A stretch of 54,399 nucleotides of DNA from Actinomycetota bacterium (GTDB taxonomy: Bacteria; Actinomycetota; Actinomycetes; Actinomycetales; Microbacteriaceae). Position numbers and translations under genes: made by a program. Of the stretch, positions 50,905-54,399 are shown one piece after another. The DNA lies in assembly GCA_018268515.1 (NCBI GenBank), contig JAFDWK010000035.1, positions 1 through 54,399 on the forward strand. Direction: 5' to 3'. The notes beneath the pieces are model-generated. The model saw only the letters and a program-made list of their open reading frames with translations, did not search any database and was not told the origin of the DNA. The first letter of the stretch is position 1, and every line of letters begins with the position of its first letter.

Positions 50905-51918
50905 GATCGTCGAGCCGCGGATCACCAGGCGCACGGGCTGCGGGCGCACGCCCGAGGCGAAGCGGGCGTCGGAGCCGTCGATCGCCTCGAACACGCGCTG
51001 GGCGGCCTGACGGCCCAGCTGCTGCAGATTCGCGTCGATCGAGGTCAGCTCGGGGCGGGAGTTCGAGGCGAGGATCTCCCAGTTGTCGTAGCCGATCACC
51101 GCGAGGTCCTCGGGCACCCGGCGGCCGAGATCGCGGGCGGAATCGAGCACGCCTCGGGCGATCTGATCGGATCCGCAGAAGATCGCATCGATCTCGGGGT
51201 GCCGCTGCAGCAGCAGCGCGCCGGCGTCGCGGCCCCAGTGCTCGGTCCACTCCGAGAACATCGGCTCTCCGATGAGCTCCAGTCCCGCATCCGCCAGCGC
51301 CGCGCGGGCGCCGAGAAGGCGGTCCTGGGCGGCCGCATAGGCGGGGTCGCCGGAGATGTGCGCGATGCGGGTGCGTCCGCAGGCGAGCAGATGCTCGACC
51401 GCCAGCCGCCCGCCCGCGACGTTGTCGGGCGTCACCGAGAGGTCGCGCGGGTCATCGGAGGGCGAATACGCGTACACCACGGGAACCGGGATGTCCTGGC
51501 CCAGCGAGCGACGCGGGTCGGTCTGCCGGCCGACCACGATGATCCCGTCCACGCGGCGGCTCAGCAGGGCGCGCAGATGGTGCTGCTCGCGGATGGAGTC
51601 GCCGCGCGCGTCGCACAGGAAGACGTTGACCTGGCCCTCGCCGAAGGCATCCTCCGCGCCCATCAAGATCGGGATCACGAAGCGCCCCTCGAGGTCGCTG
51701 GTGAGCAGGCCCACGGTGCCGGTGCGCCCGGCGAGCAGCCCGCGCGCCATCGCGTTGGGTGTGAACGAGAGCTGCTCGGCGACGGCGAGCACGCGGGCCC
51801 GGGTGGTCGCTGCGACATCGTCGCGCGCGTTCAGCGCCTTCGACGCAGTGGAGATCGAGACCCCCGCAGCGGTGGCGACATCGCTCAGTGTCACCGTGCG
51901 CATCGGCGCGTCATTCAT
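50893..51918 (-). CDS. LacI-family transcriptional regulator, divergent from the second importer
   Basis: 341 residues. Helix-turn-helix RTVTLSDVATAAGVSISTAS with hinge MARGLLAGRTGTVGLLTSDL; sensor domain with IDAIFCGSDQIARGVLDSAR and LAVIGYDNWEILASNSRPEL. The AGGAGG four bases before ATG 51918 confirms the start. It is divergent from the solute-binding-protein gene at 52068, the usual place of a local importer regulator. A partial operator (CGTTATCGGAAAG, 51936-51948) is upstream of its start. It is a candidate for the repressor of the whole TGTTAGCGSTAACA regulon. Confidence 0.92.
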   Translation of the reverse strand: MNDAPMRTVTLSDVATAAGVSISTASKALNARDDVAATTRARVLAVAEQLSFTPNAMARGLLAGRTGTVGLLTSDLEGRFVIPILMGAEDAFGEGQVNVFLCDARGDSIREQHHLRALLSRRVDGIIVVGRQTDPRRSLGQDIPVPVVYAYSPSDDPRDLSVTPDNVAGGRLAVEHLLACGRTRIAHISGDPAYAAAQDRLLGARAALADAGLELIGEPMFSEWTEHWGRDAGALLLQRHPEIDAIFCGSDQIARGVLDSARDLGRRVPEDLAVIGYDNWEILASNSRPELTSIDANLQQLGRQAAQRVFEAIDGSDARFASGVRPQPVRLVIRGSTIARR

Positions 51919-51953
51919 GCTGCCTCCTCAGAGAACGTTATCGGAAAGTGGCC

Positions 51954-51982
51954 TTGACGGTCACACAATACTGCGCTATACC
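51954..51982 (+). promoter_or_regulatory. Promoter of the second importer operon
   Basis: TTGACG (51954-51959), 17-base spacer, TATACC (51977-51982). It is followed by the AT-rich segment GGTTTTCGATTTGTTTCGAA (51994-52013), which contains TTCGA repeats that may bind another regulator. Confidence 0.65.
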
Positions 51983-52015
51983 TGAACGAAATGGTTTTCG
52001 ATTTGTTTCGAAGAT

Positions 52016-52029
52016 TGTTAGCGGTAGCA
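52016..52029. promoter_or_regulatory. LacI-type operator in the leader of the second importer operon
   Basis: TGTTAGCGGTAGCA differs from TGTTAGCGSTAACA in one position. It lies 34 bp after the -10 box and 38 bp before the start codon, further downstream than at the other promoters, so it may act as a roadblock. Confidence 0.6.
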
Positions 52030-52067
52030 CCGCCGCCCCCCTCGATGACGAGCCAAGGAGACATCAC

Positions 52068-53366
52068 ATGCCCATCCCCCGATCCCGCACCGTGATCCGC
52101 ACGGCCGCCGCGCTGGTCGCGGCGGGCCTGCTGGCCGGCGGCCTCGCCGCCTGCTCGACGAGCGCAGGCGATTCGGCGAACGCCGCGCCGATCCCCGCCG
52201 ACGGCACCGACGACGGATCCACGCTGAAGCTGTGGACCAGGGCGCCCCTGGAGAAGCAGGCGAAGCTGCTCGTCGCCGAGTACAACAAGACCCACAAGAA
52301 CCAGGTCGAGCTGACCGTGGTCCCCAATGACGACTACGTGGCCAAGGTGGGTGCCGCAGCCGGATCCGGCGGGCTGCCCGACCTGTTCGCCGCCGACATC
52401 GTCTACGTGCCCAACTGGGTCAAGCAGGGTCTGTTCACCGACATCACGGCGCAGGTCGACGGACTGAGCTTCAAAGATCAGATCAACAAGGGGCATCTCT
52501 CCGCGGGCACCCTGGACGGCAAGGAGCACGTGCTGCCGTTCGTGCTGGATCTCTCGATGCTGTTCTGGAACAAGGAGCTCTTCAAGGAAGCGGGTCTCGA
52601 CCCGGAGAAGGCGCCGTCCACGCTCGCCGAGTTCGCGGACGCGGCCAAGAAGGTGCAGGCGCTGAACAAGCCCGACACCTACGGCACCGCGACCGGCCTG
52701 AACTGCGGCGGCTGCCTGGTCTTCACCTGGTTCCCGCAGATCTGGGCGTCCGGCGATCAGGTGATGAACAGCGCCGGCACCGAGTCGAAGCTGAATGACA
52801 AGAATGCGCAGGAGGTCTACAAGACCTGGGCCGACCTGCAGAAATCCGGAGCAGTGCTGCCCAGCTCGGCCGATGAGACCGGGCCCACCTGGACCGCGGC
52901 GTTCAGCGAGGGCAAGGTCGGCACCATGATGTTCCCCGCCACGCTGCTGTCGTCGCTGAGCTTCGACGCGGGCGTGGCAGGCATCCCCGGCGTGGACGGC
53001 GGCGCCTCGACGTTCGTCGGCGGCGACGGCATCGGCGTCTCGAAGGATTCCAAGAAGGCCGCGCAGGCCTGGAACTTCCTGAACTGGATGATGTCGGAGG
53101 ATGCCCAGGTCGGCGTTCTCGCGAAGGACGATGACGCGGTCTCGCGCGCCGACCTCGCGAACAACCAGTACGCCGCGAAGGATCCGCGCATGGTCACGAT
53201 CAACGAGGTCGCGGCCAAGGGCGAGACCCCGTTCTCGCTGAACTTCCAGCAGGCGTTCAACGCGCCGGGCAGCCCGTGGCTGACCCTCGTGCGCAACCAG
53301 GTGCTCAAGGGCAGCGGCAACCTCGACGCGGACAACAAGGAGATCACGGCGGTGCTCGGGCAGTAG
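52068..53366 (+). CDS. ABC sugar importer solute-binding lipoprotein (second importer)
   Basis: 432 residues, SBP_bac_1 type. Lipoprotein signal AALVAAGLLAGGLAACSTSA with lipid-attached Cys29; no twin-arginine motif, unlike the first binding protein. The mature part starts SGSTLKLWTRAPLEKQAKLL-like (DDGSTLKLWTRAPLE), with the family pattern GLPDLFAADIVYVPNWVKQG and GKEHVLPFVLDLSMLFWNKE. AAGGAG lies eight bases before ATG 52068. It heads a CUT1 importer operon with the permease at 53482 and the next gene cut by the window end. The upstream operator matches that of the exported enzymes, so it probably imports their products. Confidence 0.93.
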   Translation: MPIPRSRTVIRTAAALVAAGLLAGGLAACSTSAGDSANAAPIPADGTDDGSTLKLWTRAPLEKQAKLLVAEYNKTHKNQVELTVVPNDDYVAKVGAAAGSGGLPDLFAADIVYVPNWVKQGLFTDITAQVDGLSFKDQINKGHLSAGTLDGKEHVLPFVLDLSMLFWNKELFKEAGLDPEKAPSTLAEFADAAKKVQALNKPDTYGTATGLNCGGCLVFTWFPQIWASGDQVMNSAGTESKLNDKNAQEVYKTWADLQKSGAVLPSSADETGPTWTAAFSEGKVGTMMFPATLLSSLSFDAGVAGIPGVDGGASTFVGGDGIGVSKDSKKAAQAWNFLNWMMSEDAQVGVLAKDDDAVSRADLANNQYAAKDPRMVTINEVAAKGETPFSLNFQQAFNAPGSPWLTLVRNQVLKGSGNLDADNKEITAVLGQ

Positions 53367-53387
53367 CCCGCGCCGACCGACGGAGGC

Positions 53388-53424
53388 GCCTCGCCCGGAG
53401 CCGGCATCCGGATCCTGGCGAGGC
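53388..53424 (+). terminator. Hairpin between binding-protein and permease genes
   Basis: GCCTCGCC (53388-53395) pairs with GGCGAGGC (53417-53424), with a long loop and no T-run. Such hairpins after binding-protein genes often stabilise the upstream mRNA or partly stop transcription, giving more binding protein than permease. Confidence 0.4.
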
Positions 53425-53481
53425 CCCCGTGACTCGACCGGGCGCATCGGCGCCCGCAACACTCCCACCGATTGGATCGAG

Positions 53482-54381
53482 ATGGCTCTCACCGCCTCCG
53501 CGCCGCGGCGCACCCGTCGCCGCTACGGCGGCCCCGTTCAGGGCTGGCTGTATGCGGCTCCCACGGCGCTCTTCGTCGCCGGCCTGTTCATCGTGCCGCT
53601 GCTGCTGGTGCTGCAGATGTCGGCGTCGGACTGGCCGCTGCTCGGCGGCAATCAGGGTCTGAACCTGCCGAAGAACTTCACCGCGGCCGTCTCGCACCGG
53701 CTGTTCTGGGAATCGGTGCGGTTCACGCTGCTGTACACGGTGATCACCACCGTGATCCTGATCGGCCTGGGCCTCGGCCTCGCCCTGCTGGTGCAGGAGT
53801 CCACCCGGTGGAAGGGGTTCCTGCGCACCGCGTTCCTGATCCCCAGCGCGCTGGGCCTGGCCTCCGCCTCGCTGCTGTTCTACGTGCTGTACTCGCCGAT
53901 CGCCGGCCCGTTCGCCGCTCTGATGAAGTCGTGGGGGATCACCTTCCTCGGCACGCCGGAGGGCGCGCTGTGGTCGACGGTGTTCCTCATCGTCTGGCGC
54001 TACGCCGGCTTCTACATGCTGCTCATGCTGGTGGGGCTGCAGGGCATCCCCGACGACGTGTACGAGGCCGCGCGGATCGACGGGTCCAGCACCTGGCAGA
54101 CCTTCCGGCACATCACGGTGCCGCTGCTGAAGCCCACCTTCGCGCTCACCACCATCATGTGCGTGACCGGATCCCTGCTCGCCTTCGAGCAGTTCTACAT
54201 CCTCACCAAGGGCGGCCCCGACAACAGCACCCTGACGATCGTGCAGCTCATCTACAACGTCGCCTTCCAGGGGCAGAACAGTCTCGGCATCGCCGGCGCG
54301 CTCTCGGTGATCGTGCTGCTCGCCCTGATCGTCATCAACGTCTTCCAGCTGCGCCTGTTCCGCAGCCCGGACGAGAACTGA
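53482..54381 (+). CDS. ABC sugar importer permease, MalF type (second importer)
   Basis: 299 residues with about six membrane segments (GWLYAAPTALFVAGLFIVPL near the N-terminus) and the EAA loop YEAARIDGSSTWQTFRHITV. It matches CUT1 MalF-like permeases. It lies 115 bp after the solute-binding-protein gene and ends 13 bp before the next start. No ATPase gene is in the window. With the following gene it forms the membrane channel of the importer. Confidence 0.93.
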   Translation: MALTASAPRRTRRRYGGPVQGWLYAAPTALFVAGLFIVPLLLVLQMSASDWPLLGGNQGLNLPKNFTAAVSHRLFWESVRFTLLYTVITTVILIGLGLGLALLVQESTRWKGFLRTAFLIPSALGLASASLLFYVLYSPIAGPFAALMKSWGITFLGTPEGALWSTVFLIVWRYAGFYMLLMLVGLQGIPDDVYEAARIDGSSTWQTFRHITVPLLKPTFALTTIMCVTGSLLAFEQFYILTKGGPDNSTLTIVQLIYNVAFQGQNSLGIAGALSVIVLLALIVINVFQLRLFRSPDEN

Positions 54382-54394
54382 ACCGGAGCCGATC

Positions 54395-54399
54395 ATGAC
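54395..54399 (+). CDS. Start of the next gene, probably the MalG-type permease
   Basis: ATGAC at the very end of the window, after CCGGAGCCGATC (GGAG at the right distance). By operon order this should be the second permease, but only five bases are visible. Confidence 0.35.

Noticed and set aside
1-54399. tRNA, rRNA, prophage or insertion-sequence genes
   Set aside because: I saw no cloverleaf-like sequence, rRNA signature, transposase or phage gene in the window.

Overview
The window is high-GC DNA with actinobacterial features: many GTG/TTG starts, LacI-family regulators, Sec and Tat export signals, lipoprotein sugar-binding proteins and an LPXTG-type sorting tail. Overall style suggests the Microbacteriaceae, for example Microbacterium; this is an inference from sequence character, not a database match. 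Nearly all of it is one carbohydrate-utilisation region aimed at L-arabinose-containing plant polymers (arabinan, arabinogalactan, hydroxyproline-linked arabinosides).

Layout. 1-211 is the 3' end of a ROK-family gene. 463-5196 (minus) is an operon for a lipoprotein solute-binding protein, two ABC permeases and an intracellular GH51 arabinofuranosidase. Its LacI regulator (5366-6412) lies upstream, and a divergent alditol-oxidase gene follows (6515-7762). 7863-8489 is a HigBA toxin-antitoxin pair. 8590-16469 holds a divergent pair, GH43 plus ricin-type domains and a GH30 enzyme, then a frameshifted GH43 gene. 16586-16920 is an orphan VapB with a truncated VapC. 17047-30254 holds three LamG/Ig/GH43 proteins and a very large GH127-type protein. 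30768-32841 is a cell-surface trio: WxL-like protein, DUF916-like protein and a small LPLTG protein. 33033-35657 is a fourth LamG/Ig/GH43 protein. 35923-49601 reads as one operon: a 1.8 kDa-residue-scale (about 1830 aa) predicted (alpha/alpha)6-barrel hydrolase, a small membrane-anchored secreted protein, a GH43, a Tat-exported GH127 and a non-catalytic binding protein. 49722-54399 has two LacI-family regulators and the start of a second ABC importer operon, cut by the window end. No ABC ATPase gene is present, so a shared one elsewhere is probably used.

Two observations tie the region together. First, eleven of the exported proteins end in the same roughly 85-residue domain, starting around an Arg-Cys-x-Ala-Gly-Lys motif and ending with a Cys one to three residues from the C-terminus; I do not recognise it as a named family. 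Second, a LacI-type operator close to TGTTAGCGSTAACA lies at the promoters of the exported-enzyme genes, the surface trio and the second importer, usually a few bases after the -10 box. The GH51/importer operon has a different operator (TTACATCGATGAAA-like). The simple model: secreted enzymes cut arabinan or arabinogalactan outside the cell, the importers take up oligosaccharides, GH51 finishes hydrolysis inside, and LacI repressors link this to sugar availability. How the enzymes with the shared tail stay at or leave the cell surface is the open question.
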